A DNA stretch of 64,000 nucleotides from a bacterium (GTDB lineage: Bacteria > Pseudomonadota > Alphaproteobacteria > Caulobacterales > Caulobacteraceae): assembly GCA_030824495.1 (NCBI GenBank), contig JAVBXP010000077.1, positions 1 through 64,000 on the forward strand, read 5' to 3'. Of this stretch, positions 44,002-52,435 are shown in pieces. The translations under genes and the position numbers were made by a program. The notes under the pieces were generated by a model. It was not told the DNA's origin. It searched no databases and saw only the letters and a program-made list of their open reading frames with translations. How positions within the stretch are numbered: position 1 is the first letter of the stretch; every line of letters starts with the position of its first letter.

Positions 44002-44667
44002 TTGGCCGATTTCGACCTATCCACGCCCAAGGGGCGCACCTCGACCTATCTGGATTATCTCTGGAAGGATCACGCCTATCTGCGCCTGGGCTTTTCCAAC
44101 GCCCATTGGATCAGCGACGAGCTGGTGCGCACCAACCAGCCCTGGCCGCATCAACTGGCCGAGTGGAAGAAGCGCGGCATCAAGACGGTGATCAACCTGC
44201 GCGGCGGGTTCGACGCCAGTTTCCACGCGCTGGAGAAGGACGCCTGTGAACGCCTGGGCCTGAAGATGGTGGACTTCACCATCACCTCGCGCGAGGTGCC
44301 GAGCCGCGCCCGGGTTCACGGCGCCAAGGAACTGTTCGAGACGATCGAATATCCGGCCCTGATGCACTGCAAGTCCGGCGCGGACCGGGCGGGCATCATG
44401 AGCGTTTTCTACATGCACTTCCGCAAGGGCCTGCCGATCCGCGAGGCCCTGGAGCAACTTCACATCCGTTATCTGCATGTGAAGCAGGGCAAGACCGGGG
44501 TGCTGGACTACACCTTCGAGCGTTACCTCGCCGAGGGCGAACCCAAGGGCCAGAGCTTCCTGGAATGGGTGGACAGCGACGCCTATGACGAGGCCGCCAT
44601 CAAGGCCGACTTCCGCGCCCAGATGTGGGGCCGGTTGCTGACCGAGGGCATCTTGAAGCGGGAATAG
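44002..44667 (+). CDS. Protein tyrosine/dual-specificity phosphatase-like protein
   Basis: A 221-residue protein with the cysteine-phosphatase signature HCKSGADRAG (HCX5R) at ~124-133 and an upstream INLRGG strand. The general acid Asp is not obvious. It starts with TTG five bases after AGGAAG; no ATG lies nearby. It sits between the two blocks of lipid A-related genes, so a lipid or envelope phosphatase is as plausible as a protein phosphatase. Confidence 0.8.
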   Translation: MADFDLSTPKGRTSTYLDYLWKDHAYLRLGFSNAHWISDELVRTNQPWPHQLAEWKKRGIKTVINLRGGFDASFHALEKDACERLGLKMVDFTITSREVPSRARVHGAKELFETIEYPALMHCKSGADRAGIMSVFYMHFRKGLPIREALEQLHIRYLHVKQGKTGVLDYTFERYLAEGEPKGQSFLEWVDSDAYDEAAIKADFRAQMWGRLLTEGILKRE

Positions 44668-44693
44668 GCGACGCCCCGCGACGGTGAGGCTCG

Positions 44694-44769
44694 CCCCTCA
44701 CCCAACCTCTCCCCGGCGGGGAGAGGAGAAGAAATATTCCTCTCCCTCGGGAGAGGTTAGGTGAGGGGG
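44694..44769. repeat. REP-like palindromic element
   Basis: CCCCTCACCCAACCTCTCCC is mirrored by GGGAGAGGTTAGGTGAGGGG, with further nested inverted repeats (CTCTCCCC/GGGGAGAG, GGAGAG/CTCTCC) inside. It lies between two convergent genes, the usual place for such elements, and could act as a terminator or mRNA stabiliser. Confidence 0.7.
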
Positions 44770-44809
44770 CGACGCGCAGCGGCGCTAGCCTGCCGCGCCC
44801 CCGCCAACA

Positions 44810-45046
44810 TCAGTCCTGCTGCGGGTCCTTGCCGGGATCGAGCAGCTTGTGGGCGTGGATGATGAAGTAGCGCATCAACGCATTGTCCACCGTGGCCTGG
44901 GCCTTCTGCCGCCAGGCGGCGAGGGCCTCGCCGTGGCTGGCATAGGCGCCAACCAGGTCGATCTTTGAGAGGTCGCGGAACTGGTTGTGCTCCAGATCCT
45001 CAAGTTCGCCGCCGATCACGAGATGCAGAAGCTGTTTCTCGGGCAT
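44810..45046 (-). CDS. DUF4170 protein
   Basis: A 78-residue cytoplasmic protein. LLHLVIGGELEDLEHNQF, KIDLVGAY and ATVDNALMRYFIIHAHKLLDP match DUF4170, a small alphaproteobacterial family of unknown function that is typically encoded next to cysQ-like and waaA genes. Downstream of cysQ on the same strand with an 18-bp gap. The start at MPEKQ is chosen over an earlier ATG inside cysQ. Confidence 0.88.
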   Translation of the reverse strand: MPEKQLLHLVIGGELEDLEHNQFRDLSKIDLVGAYASHGEALAAWRQKAQATVDNALMRYFIIHAHKLLDPGKDPQQD

Positions 45047-45063
45047 GGTATTCCCCAAATTGC

Positions 45064-45858
45064 TCAGTTCATTAGGGCAATATGCCGGACCCGCTCCAGG
45101 ATCAATGGGGCGAGACGCGGCGCCGCACATACTAGGCTCGGTTGCGCCGGTTTGGGGCCATTATAGGCGAACGGGCGGCCAAGATGGTCGCCGACGAAGG
45201 CGCCTGCCTCTCTGGCGATCAGATCCGCCGCCGCCAGGTCCCAATCGAACTTTGGGACCAGGGCCAGGGTCGCGTCGAAGGCGCCCGAGGCGATCACGCA
45301 CAGCCGGTAGGCGGTGGAGTTGCGGGCCTCGATGCGCATTTCCGGCCATGGTGTCGGCCAGGCGGGATGGCTGAACATGCGGCTGTCGCCGACCATCCCG
45401 CAGCCTTCGACCGCGCTATGCTGTGAGGCGCGGATCGCCGCTCCGTTCAACCAGGCGCCGCCGCCGGCGGTGGCCGTGTAGGTTTCGTCCAGATCGGGCG
45501 CAAAGACCACGCCGGCCACGGGCTGGTCGTCCTCGACCACCGCGATGGAAACCGCCCACCAGGGCCGCTCCTTGATGAAGGCGCGGGTGCCATCGACCGG
45601 ATCGACCACGAACAGCCGGCGGTGATTGCGACGCGATGGATTGTCGGCCGTCTCCTCCGACAGCCATCCATAGTCAGGCCGCGCCGTGGTCAGCTGGGTC
45701 TTGATGAGGGCGTCGGTCGCCAGGTCGGCGTTGGTGACCGGTGAGTCGCCTTCCTTGTACTGAACATCCAGGCCGTCGCGGCGCAGTTGTTGCGCCAGCG
45801 CCCCTGCCTCATGAGCCGCGTCGATGATCAGTTGAAGGTCGGCGGCCCAGTCCTGCAT
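45064..45858 (-). CDS. cysQ: 3'(2'),5'-bisphosphate nucleotidase / inositol monophosphatase family
   Basis: About 264 residues of the Mg-dependent, lithium-sensitive phosphatase fold. Metal ligands are visible in SEET, VVDPVDGTRAFIKE (DPxDG) and FDWDLAAADLIAREAGA (WD motif). It most likely hydrolyses 3'-phosphoadenosine 5'-phosphate, but inositol phosphatase activity cannot be excluded. The start overlaps the pmbA stop (ATGA). Confidence 0.87.
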   Translation of the reverse strand: MQDWAADLQLIIDAAHEAGALAQQLRRDGLDVQYKEGDSPVTNADLATDALIKTQLTTARPDYGWLSEETADNPSRRNHRRLFVVDPVDGTRAFIKERPWWAVSIAVVEDDQPVAGVVFAPDLDETYTATAGGGAWLNGAAIRASQHSAVEGCGMVGDSRMFSHPAWPTPWPEMRIEARNSTAYRLCVIASGAFDATLALVPKFDWDLAAADLIAREAGAFVGDHLGRPFAYNGPKPAQPSLVCAAPRLAPLILERVRHIALMN

Positions 45859-47198
45859 CAGCGCCCGGCGATCGCCAGTCCATCGACCAGCAACGACGGC
45901 GAGTTCGCCGAGCCGCGGAATTCGAGATCCGATCCGGGGACAAGGCGGCCGTAGATGTCGATCAGGTTGCCGGCCACGGTGATCTCGGCGACCGGATAGG
46001 CCAGTTCGCCGTTCTCGAACCAGAAGCCCGCGCAGCCCACCGACCAGTCGCCGGTGTTGCCGTTCAGCGATGGGCCGAACATCGAGGTGATCAGCAGGCC
46101 CTGGCCGGCGTCGGCCATCAGCTCGGCTTGGCTGCGGGCGCCGGCTTCCAGCGTCAGGTTGGTCGTCGAGACGCCGGGCGCGCCAGCCAGGCCGCGCGAG
46201 GCGTGGCCGGTGGTTTCCAGGCCAAGCTGTTTGGCGGACGACGAATTCATGATCCAGGTGGTCAGCACGCCGTCCTCGATCAGCGACCACGCGCGATTGG
46301 CGACGCCCTCGTCGTCGAAGGGTGAGGAGCCCAGCCCGCGGATCTTGTGCGGGTTGTCGGTGATGTTCACGCCCTTGGCGAAGATCTGCTGGTGCAGCTT
46401 GTCCTTCAGGAACGAGGTGCCGCGCGCGATCGACGGGCCGGCGATGGCCCCGATCAGCGGGCTGATCAAAGACATGGCCGAGCGGTTCTCGAAGATCACC
46501 GCGGCGGTGGTGGAATCGATCTTGCGCGCGCCCAGCCGAGCGGCGGCCCGGCGGCCGGCTTCCTGGCCGATGGCGTGCGCGTCCGGCAGATCGGCGTGGT
46601 AGCGCGTGGACCGGCCGTCATAGCCGCTCTCCATCGCCTCGCCGTCGCCGGCGACGACGGAGGCTCCGACAGAGAAGCCCGACGCGCGATAGACGCCCGA
46701 GAAGCCGTCCGACGTGACCAGTCGCCAATGGGTGGAGGAATTCGACGCCGATCCGCCCTCGGAATTGGTGATGCGCGGCATGGCGCGGGCGGCGTCCTCC
46801 GCGACGCGGGCGATTTCTTCCAGCGATTCGGGCGAGGGCTCGGTCGGGTCGTAGAGGTCGAGATCGGTGAACGGGCCCTGGGCCAGCCGATCCTTCGGGG
46901 CCAGGCCGGCATAGGGATCTTCGGGCGCCAGCCGGGCCATCGCCACGGCGCGTTCGACCAGCTTGGCGCGGGCTTCGGGCGAGATATCGGAGCCGGACAC
47001 GGTCGCCTGGCGCTGTCCGACGAAGACGCGGATGCCGAGATCGCGGCTCTCCTCGCGCTCCACTTCCTCCAGTTCGCCGAGGCGGACATTGATCCCGAGC
47101 GCGCGCCGTTCGGCGCCCACGGCTTCAGCGGCGTCGGCCCCGGCTTTCAGCGCGGCGGCGACGACATCGGCTAAGAGGCTCTCTTCCATGCTGGCCAT
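45858..47198 (-). CDS. pmbA: TldE/PmbA subunit of the TldD-TldE metalloprotease
   Basis: About 446 residues. With TldD it forms a zinc protease that degrades peptides and matures microcins. EEVEREESRDLGIRVFVGQRQA and the C-terminal GNTGDWSVGCAGFWFENGELAYPVAEITVAGNL (both quoted only as landmarks, in part) are family signatures. It lacks the HExxxH of TldD, as expected for TldE. The partner tldD is not in the window. The ATG at 47198 is used; 47189 is also possible. Confidence 0.9.
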   Translation of the reverse strand: MASMEESLLADVVAAALKAGADAAEAVGAERRALGINVRLGELEEVEREESRDLGIRVFVGQRQATVSGSDISPEARAKLVERAVAMARLAPEDPYAGLAPKDRLAQGPFTDLDLYDPTEPSPESLEEIARVAEDAARAMPRITNSEGGSASNSSTHWRLVTSDGFSGVYRASGFSVGASVVAGDGEAMESGYDGRSTRYHADLPDAHAIGQEAGRRAAARLGARKIDSTTAAVIFENRSAMSLISPLIGAIAGPSIARGTSFLKDKLHQQIFAKGVNITDNPHKIRGLGSSPFDDEGVANRAWSLIEDGVLTTWIMNSSSAKQLGLETTGHASRGLAGAPGVSTTNLTLEAGARSQAELMADAGQGLLITSMFGPSLNGNTGDWSVGCAGFWFENGELAYPVAEITVAGNLIDIYGRLVPGSDLEFRGSANSPSLLVDGLAIAGR

Positions 47199-47258
47199 AT
47201 GGCGGGATGCGGCGCGCGCGGCAAGCGCGTTCCCTGTCTCCAAAACGCCCCTTCGGGG

Positions 47259-47660
47259 CTAGGCGATCGCGTAGAACAGCAGCGCGACGCTGGCGAACAC
47301 ATAGGCGAGCCAGGTCAGGGTGATGCCGATGGCGCGGGCGAACGAGGCTCCGCCGCTGCGCGACAGGCCAAAACCGTGCAGCAGCCGGCCGGTGAATAGG
47401 AACAGGCCGGTCAGGTGGATGGCCAGCGGCGGCGCCTCGACCAGGGCCAGCACCGCGATCCCGACCATGGCGGCCGGCACATATTCCGTGGCGTTGCCAA
47501 AGGCGCGGATCGCCTGCGCCAGTTCCGGCACCCCGCCGTCGCCCAGCGCCACCTTGTGGCGCTGGCGTTGACGCACGACCAGCAGCGACAGCACCAGCAA
47601 CAGCAGCAGATGCAGACCGACCCACAACGCCGCAGCGTGGCCGGATGTGACGGCGCCCAT
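47259..47660 (-). CDS. MAPEG-family membrane protein
   Basis: A 133-residue, four-helix protein. The cytoplasmic loop after helix 1 has RQRHKVALGDGG and the MAPEG signature FGNATEYVPA (R.F.N..E..P). Such proteins include glutathione-dependent enzymes; the bacterial ones are mostly uncharacterised. 60 bp upstream of pmbA on the same strand. Confidence 0.88.
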   Translation of the reverse strand: MGAVTSGHAAALWVGLHLLLLLVLSLLVVRQRQRHKVALGDGGVPELAQAIRAFGNATEYVPAAMVGIAVLALVEAPPLAIHLTGLFLFTGRLLHGFGLSRSGGASFARAIGITLTWLAYVFASVALLFYAIA

Positions 47661-47897
47661 GTCAGATTGTCCTTCTATCGCCCCCGCGACGGCCCGCAGT
47701 TGGGCTTGGATTTACGCAAAGGGCAAGGGGGAGGGCGGCCCGGACGTCGGGCAAGTGTCGCCGGCGACTATGCTGAGAGTCCACGATGGGCGGTCCGCGA
47801 GTGGCGCAGCTTGAAAGGATTGGCAGGGCAGGGTGGTGAGCGAAATCTAAGGTGCGGATGCTCCGTGAATGGTGATTGTTGCAGCGGACACACCCCA

Positions 47898-48668
47898 TCA
47901 GGCGACTTTGCGAGCCGTCATGCCACTGAGGCCGTCAAAACCAACGAGCCCCTCGAACATCGGCTTGGCCAGCACGTAACCCTGGATCAGGTTGGCGCCG
48001 AGGTCCTGAAGAACGCCAAGCTCCTCGGCGGTCTCGACCCCTTCGCAGATGGTCTGGATATTCAAATCGCTTAGCAGGGTGATCATCGACTTGACGATCC
48101 GTTGCTTGACCCCGTCTCGGTCGATGCCGCGGATCAGCTCCATGTCGAGCTTGACGATATCGGGTTGGAATTTCGAGAGCAGGCCAAGACCCGCGTAGCC
48201 GGCCCCAAAATCGTCGATCGCCGTCTTGAACCCCATCGCGCGATAGGTTCGCAGGATGTTGAGCAGATGATCGGTGTCGAGCTTCTCGTCCTCGGTGAAT
48301 TCGAAGATGATCTTGTTGAGGGGGAAGCCGGTGCGCATGGCCGTGGCCAGGGTCAGGCGAATGCAGGCCCTGGGCTCATAAACCGCGTTGGGCATGAAAT
48401 TGATGGAAAGCGACGCGCCAGTTTGGGGCAAGCCTAGGCCGGTGGCCAACTCGATCGCCTTGACGCGGCATTGTTGGTCGAACGCGTAACGGTTGCCGTC
48501 GGCGACCTGGCTCAAGACAGAGTAGGCGCCTTGCCGTTCCGTGCCGCGAACCAGCGCCTCGTAAGCGAAGATCGCTTGGCCGTTGACATCGACGATGGGC
48601 TGAAACGCCATAGAGAACGGTTGTTCAAATCCGGTTCCGTCGCGGCAGCCCTCGCATCCCCTTGTCAT
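47898..48668 (-). CDS. Stand-alone EAL-domain c-di-GMP phosphodiesterase
   Basis: A 256-residue protein. Catalytic motifs are intact: EALVRG, SINFMPN (Asn), FEFTEDE (Glu), AIDDFGAGYAGL (DD), VKLDMEL (Lys) and CEGVET (Glu). The long SINFMPNAVYEP stretch resembles the EAL domain of BLUF-EAL proteins such as BlrP1. The only extra part is an N-terminal CEGCRDGTGF, a CxxC that could bind metal or respond to redox. No light-sensing or GGDEF domain is attached. Nothing was recognised in 47661-47897 behind it. Confidence 0.92.
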   Translation of the reverse strand: MTRGCEGCRDGTGFEQPFSMAFQPIVDVNGQAIFAYEALVRGTERQGAYSVLSQVADGNRYAFDQQCRVKAIELATGLGLPQTGASLSINFMPNAVYEPRACIRLTLATAMRTGFPLNKIIFEFTEDEKLDTDHLLNILRTYRAMGFKTAIDDFGAGYAGLGLLSKFQPDIVKLDMELIRGIDRDGVKQRIVKSMITLLSDLNIQTICEGVETAEELGVLQDLGANLIQGYVLAKPMFEGLVGFDGLSGMTARKVA

Positions 48669-48960
48669 GGTCCCGCTTCCTCAATCTCTATGCGGATTCA
48701 GCTTAGAGATGGTCGGTTTATGGAGTCTTGCGGGCTGTCCGCGAGGACTGCTGAACGTCCGCCAGCTGGCACGAGTCCAATTTCCGCTTCTGGCGCCGAG
48801 CTGATGTTGGCTCTACTTCGCTGCCGGACTGGCGGGCGATCGCTCGGCAAGCCAAGCCGATCTCAGCTCATGCCCTCAATCAAACGACCTGATATTCCCA
48901 AGGAAATCGCGATCCAGAGGTTAAGTCTTTTCGCTCAATTGGTGGTGTAAGTTATCATTC
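48669..48960. other. Intergenic region without a recognised gene
   Basis: About 290 bp between divergent genes (EAL and a 64-aa ORF), less GC-rich towards its right end. No clear gene, repeat or terminator; it presumably carries promoters for both sides. Confidence 0.5.
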
Positions 48961-49155
48961 ATGAAAAAGTCAATCCAACAGGGCGACATTATTATTCTCG
49001 ATGACCGGGAGACGAACCCCCTCGTCGTCGAAGTCCATCCTGATTCTGTAGTAATCGTCGGCCCTCAAGGCGTTTCTCTAGCCCTGACGCCAGAGGCGGC
49101 TATCGCGTCGGCTGAGGTGTTGCTGGACGCGGCCGAAGAGGCGATTGAAACGTAG
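48961..49155 (+). CDS. Small hypothetical protein
   Basis: A 64-residue acidic soluble protein, with a beta-rich first part (IIILDDRETNPLVVEVHPDSV) and an alanine-rich C-terminal helix (TPEAAIASAEVLLDAAEEA). Base composition is lower in GC than the neighbours, and no strong Shine-Dalgarno precedes the ATG. Its regular pattern of strands and helix favours a real protein. Family not recognised. Confidence 0.5.
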   Translation: MKKSIQQGDIIILDDRETNPLVVEVHPDSVVIVGPQGVSLALTPEAAIASAEVLLDAAEEAIET

Positions 49156-49298
49156 GCTTGATCAACGACCGATACGAGCAGCGCAGGGTGGCGTTCAGAC
49201 TTTGCGGTCGCGTCTGCTGAAAGTCAGCTTTGTGCTCGAGTGCTAGAGTCTGCATCTGGCGCAAAGCCGCGACGGCGAGCCATCAAGGGGCCAGCAGC

Positions 49299-50825
49299 TC
49301 ACCCCACCGGCTCGCCGCTCCCCGGCAGCCCCAGCCGCGCCCACTTCTCGGTGACCGCCTTCACCGTGGCCTCGTCCATGCCGAGCTTTTCGCCCCATTC
49401 GCGATGGGTCTCGGGCGGCCACTTGTTGGTGGCGTCCAGGCCGATCTTCGAGCCTAGGCCGCTCTCGGGGGAGGCGAAGTCGAGATAGTCGATGGGGGTG
49501 CCTTCGACGAGGGTGATGTCGCGGGCCGGGTCCATGCGGGTCGATAGCGCCCACATGACGTCCTTCCAGTCGCGGGCGTTGATGTCGTCGTCCACGACGA
49601 TCACCCACTTGGTGTACATGAACTGCCGCAGATAGCTCCAGACCCCCATCATCACGCGCTTGGCGTGGCCGGGGTAGGCCTTCTTCATCGAGACCACGGC
49701 GATGCGGTAGGAGCAGCCTTCCGGCGGCAGCCAGAAGTCGGTGATCTCCGGGAACTGCTGGCGCAGCAGCGGAATGAACACCTCGTTCAGGGCCTCGCCC
49801 AGCACGCTCGGCTCATCCGGCGGGCGGCCGGTGAAGGTGGTCAGATAGATCGGGTTCTTCCGCATCGTGATCGCGGAAACCTTGAAGACCGGAAACTGTT
49901 CGACCGAGTTGTAGTAGCCAGTGTGATCGCCGTACGGCCCTTCATCGGCGTACTCGTCCAGCATGACGTGGCCTTCGATGACGATCTCGGCCTCGGCCGG
50001 AACCAGCAGCGGCACGGTCTTGGCCTGGACCAGCTCGACCTTGGCGCCGCGCATCAGGCCGGCGAACTGATACTCCGACAGCGTTTCGGGCACCGGCGTC
50101 ACCGCCGCCAGGATGGTGCCGGGATCGGCGCCGATCACCACGGCGGCGGGTAAGGCATCAGGCTTGCCGGCCGCCTTCCAGCGACGGTGGTGCTGGGCGC
50201 CGCCGCGATGGGCCAGCCAGCGCATGATGGTGCGGTCCTTGCCCAGCACCTGCATGCGATAGATGCCAAGATTGTAGTCGTCCTCGCGATCCTCGGATGG
50301 CCCCTTGGTCACCACCAAAGGCCAGGTGATCAGCGGCGCGGGCTCGCCCGGCCAGCAGCCCTGGATCGGCAACTTGTTCAGGTCGATGTCATCGCCTGTC
50401 CAGACGATCTCCTGCACGGGCGCCTTCTTCACCGTGGCGGGGCGCATCGACATCACCGTCTTGGCGAGCGGCAGCATGTCCCAGGCGTCCTTCAGGCCGC
50501 GCGGCGGCTCAGGCGCGCGCAGGAAGGCCAGCAACTCGCCGACCTCGCGCAACTCGGCGGCGGTGGTGCGTTCCTGGCCATCCAGGGTCACGCCCATGGC
50601 CACGCGCTTCACTGTGCCGAACAGATTGACCAGGCAGGGCATGTCGGACCGCTGTCCATCGGCGCGGATGACGTTTTCGAACAACACCGCCGGGCCGCCG
50701 TTGGCCAGCAGGCGGCGCTGGATCTCGGTCATTTCAAGCGCGGTCGAGACGGGCTCGGTGACGCGCACCAGTTCGCCCGCCGCCTCGAGCTTGGCGATGA
50801 AATCCCTCAAGGACCGGTAGGCCAT
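49299..50825 (-). CDS. ubiD: UbiD-family decarboxylase (3-polyprenyl-4-hydroxybenzoate decarboxylase)
   Basis: About 508 residues (E. coli UbiD 497). Uses prenylated FMN. Landmarks: [17 protein letters not shown] at the start, [26 protein letters not shown] (in part) with the cofactor-binding Arg/Glu region, and [22 protein letters not shown] role in ubiquinone synthesis fits the ubiA gene at 61509, although alphaproteobacteria also use UbiD relatives for other aromatic acids. No ubiX is adjacent. Confidence 0.92.
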   Translation of the reverse strand: MAYRSLRDFIAKLEAAGELVRVTEPVSTALEMTEIQRRLLANGGPAVLFENVIRADGQRSDMPCLVNLFGTVKRVAMGVTLDGQERTTAAELREVGELLAFLRAPEPPRGLKDAWDMLPLAKTVMSMRPATVKKAPVQEIVWTGDDIDLNKLPIQGCWPGEPAPLITWPLVVTKGPSEDREDDYNLGIYRMQVLGKDRTIMRWLAHRGGAQHHRRWKAAGKPDALPAAVVIGADPGTILAAVTPVPETLSEYQFAGLMRGAKVELVQAKTVPLLVPAEAEIVIEGHVMLDEYADEGPYGDHTGYYNSVEQFPVFKVSAITMRKNPIYLTTFTGRPPDEPSVLGEALNEVFIPLLRQQFPEITDFWLPPEGCSYRIAVVSMKKAYPGHAKRVMMGVWSYLRQFMYTKWVIVVDDDINARDWKDVMWALSTRMDPARDITLVEGTPIDYLDFASPESGLGSKIGLDATNKWPPETHREWGEKLGMDEATVKAVTEKWARLGLPGSGEPVG

Positions 50826-50904
50826 GCGATCTCCCATAGTCAGGTGGCTGGTCTAGGGCCGGGGCGGGCTGGTGTCACCAGTGGGAGGCCTGTAAAATCG
50901 GCCC

Positions 50905-51126
50905 ATGAAGCGCATCGATCTCGACGACCTGCCGCCCAAGCTGGCTCAACTGCTCACCAGCCTGGAAGAGGGCGAGGAGCTGCTGCTGGTTCAGAACGGC
51001 GGCGTGGCTGGCCGGCTGGTGGGCGGAGCCCCGCCCAAGCCCGAAGCGCCGACCGAGGAGCCGAGCAACGAAAAGGCCGCGGAGGTCTTCGAGAATTTCC
51101 GCGCCGCCATGGAAGACGACTTCTAA
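50905..51126 (+). CDS. Small antitoxin-like protein (Phd/YefM-like N-terminus)
   Basis: A 73-residue protein. LAQLLTSLEEGEELLLVQNGGVAGRLV follows the pattern of Phd/YefM antitoxins (LxxLLxxVxxGEEVxIxxxGxPVAxLV; quoted in part), then a Pro/Glu-rich linker and ENFRAAMEDDF. No toxin gene follows within 120 bp, so if it is an antitoxin it is solitary. Divergent from ubiD. Confidence 0.55.
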   Translation: MKRIDLDDLPPKLAQLLTSLEEGEELLLVQNGGVAGRLVGGAPPKPEAPTEEPSNEKAAEVFENFRAAMEDDF

Positions 51127-51247
51127 GATCTTCAAGGTTTCAAGGTGGCGCGCGGCCTGCGCCTGCCCTATCTGTCAAGGGTCGCGGTAAGATGAGGCCG
51201 TAGAGTCTCTCTGCTGCGACAATATTCAGCAGTAGGGAAACGCCAAG

Positions 51248-51547
51248 ATGAAAATATTAGCACTGTCTGCCGCTTTTGCAGTCATCAGCAGTTCTGCTTT
51301 TGCGGCCGCGCCCGTCGGTCCCGTCGGATACGACTACGCGATCGTTCGGCTTGCCGACCTGGATATCAGTCAGCCCGCTGACGCCCGGCGTCTGGAAAAG
51401 CGTTTGGAAACCGCCTCGATGGCGGCGTGCGGCGCGCAACGGTTCAGCGCCCGCGATGTGAAGCGGGCGATCGCTGGGTCGGACTGCTATCGGGAGACCC
51501 TCGCCGAGGCGAGGATCTCCGCAGAGGCCAAGTTGGCCGCGCGTTAG
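51248..51547 (+). CDS. UrcA-family periplasmic protein
   Basis: A 99-residue protein with a signal peptide (cleaved after AFAA). The core VRLADLDISQPADARRLEKR and the two cysteines (MAACGA, SDCYRE) match UrcA, a family common in Caulobacterales and relatives and of unknown function. Confidence 0.85.
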   Translation: MKILALSAAFAVISSSAFAAAPVGPVGYDYAIVRLADLDISQPADARRLEKRLETASMAACGAQRFSARDVKRAIAGSDCYRETLAEARISAEAKLAAR

Positions 51548-51550
51548 CGC

Positions 51551-51736
51551 CTAGTCTTCGTCTTCGAAGTCATCGTCGCCGCCCAGAACTTCGTTCAGGG
51601 CGTCGATGATGGCGTCCATCTGATCGGGCGTCACCGCCACTTTTAGGTCTCCGCCGCCTTCAGCACCGACGGTCAGCAGGTAACCTTCTTCGGTTTCTTC
51701 GAACTCGAAACGTTCGAGGTTCTTGGGTTCGGCCAT
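51551..51736 (-). CDS. Small acidic conserved protein
   Basis: A 61-residue, strongly acidic protein: beta-rich FEFEETEEGYLLTVGAEGG, a helix (TPDQMDAIIDALNEVL) and a Glu/Asp tail. AGGAG lies six bases upstream of the ATG, strong support for expression. Convergent with the UrcA gene, three bases apart. No function known to me. Confidence 0.7.
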   Translation of the reverse strand: MAEPKNLERFEFEETEEGYLLTVGAEGGGDLKVAVTPDQMDAIIDALNEVLGGDDDFEDED

Positions 51737-51929
51737 CTCGATCTCCTGTCGGCAGCAGGGGAAGAACCCCTGTCGGCGTGATTGGGTCCGTCAACCCTTC
51801 GCGTCGTCGTGCGCCTTGACCGCGTTCTGAAGCGCGACCTCTCGCCCCCTGCGGTCCAGGAAGCGGCGGCATGCCTGCGGCTCTAGCCGTGGACGGTAGG
51901 CCAGGGAACCCCGTTCCTCGCCAAACGGC

Positions 51930-52289
51930 TCACGAGATAGGGCGATCAGCCTCAGCAAGATCGAAGGCTTTCACGACCTTCTTGGGCGCGATCTTGCGCC
52001 AGCGGCGGGCCAGGAAGTTGTGGAGCGAGCCAGGGTGCAGGGTCTCGATCCGGGCCAGCACGATGGGATAGTCCTTGTAGTGCGCGGTGAAGTGGAAGGT
52101 GGCCGGCTCGGCCTCCATCAGCATCTCGCGCTCATCGCGGCTGACCTCCAGCAGGACCATGCTCTGGTCCTCGGCCCGCAGCCGGGTGAAGAACTTGTTG
52201 TTCACCTTGAACGAGGGCTGGCCGTAGGAGACGCCGTCCTCGGCGCCCGGAAAGGCCAGCACGATCTTGCGTATTTCCTCGGGGCTCAT
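51930..52289 (-). CDS. MmcQ/YjbR-family protein
   Basis: A 119-residue protein with the MmcQ/YjbR fold: AFPGAEDGVSYGQPSFKVNNKFF and a C-terminal LARRWRKIAPKKVV. It is thought to bind DNA through a CyaY-like fold; the cellular role is unknown. Its ATG overlaps the stop of an internally deleted YdeI remnant, which in turn overlaps the ggt stop, so three frames are coupled. Confidence 0.88.
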   Translation of the reverse strand: MSPEEIRKIVLAFPGAEDGVSYGQPSFKVNNKFFTRLRAEDQSMVLLEVSRDEREMLMEAEPATFHFTAHYKDYPIVLARIETLHPGSLHNFLARRWRKIAPKKVVKAFDLAEADRPIS

Positions 52290-52435
52290 GGCTCTTCCCT
52301 TTGGGTTGGCGAAACCAGCTTCACCCCGTCAGCGCAGGCGTCAATCAGGATCGACAGGCGCTTGGCGCGGTTCTCATCCTTCTTGGCGCTGACCACGCGG
52401 TGGATCGCCGGGGTCTCGAAGAAGGTCGGGTCCAT
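52286..52435 (-). pseudogene. Internally deleted YdeI/OmpD-associated protein remnant
   Basis: A 49-codon frame whose start MDPTFFETPA is the N-terminus of YdeI/OmpD-associated proteins and whose remainder, VVSAKKDENRAKRLSILID, resembles their C-terminus (SAKKxETRxxRLxxLI). The ~130 residues between are missing, and the frame is kept. It overlaps ggt (TGATG) and mmcQ (ATGA), so it may survive as a translational coupler. The resemblance is by eye. Confidence 0.55.

Noticed and set aside
46291..47089. Minus-strand frames overlapping pmbA, and an extension of cysQ to 46290
   Set aside because: Shadows of pmbA; cysQ has its own ATG overlapping the pmbA stop.
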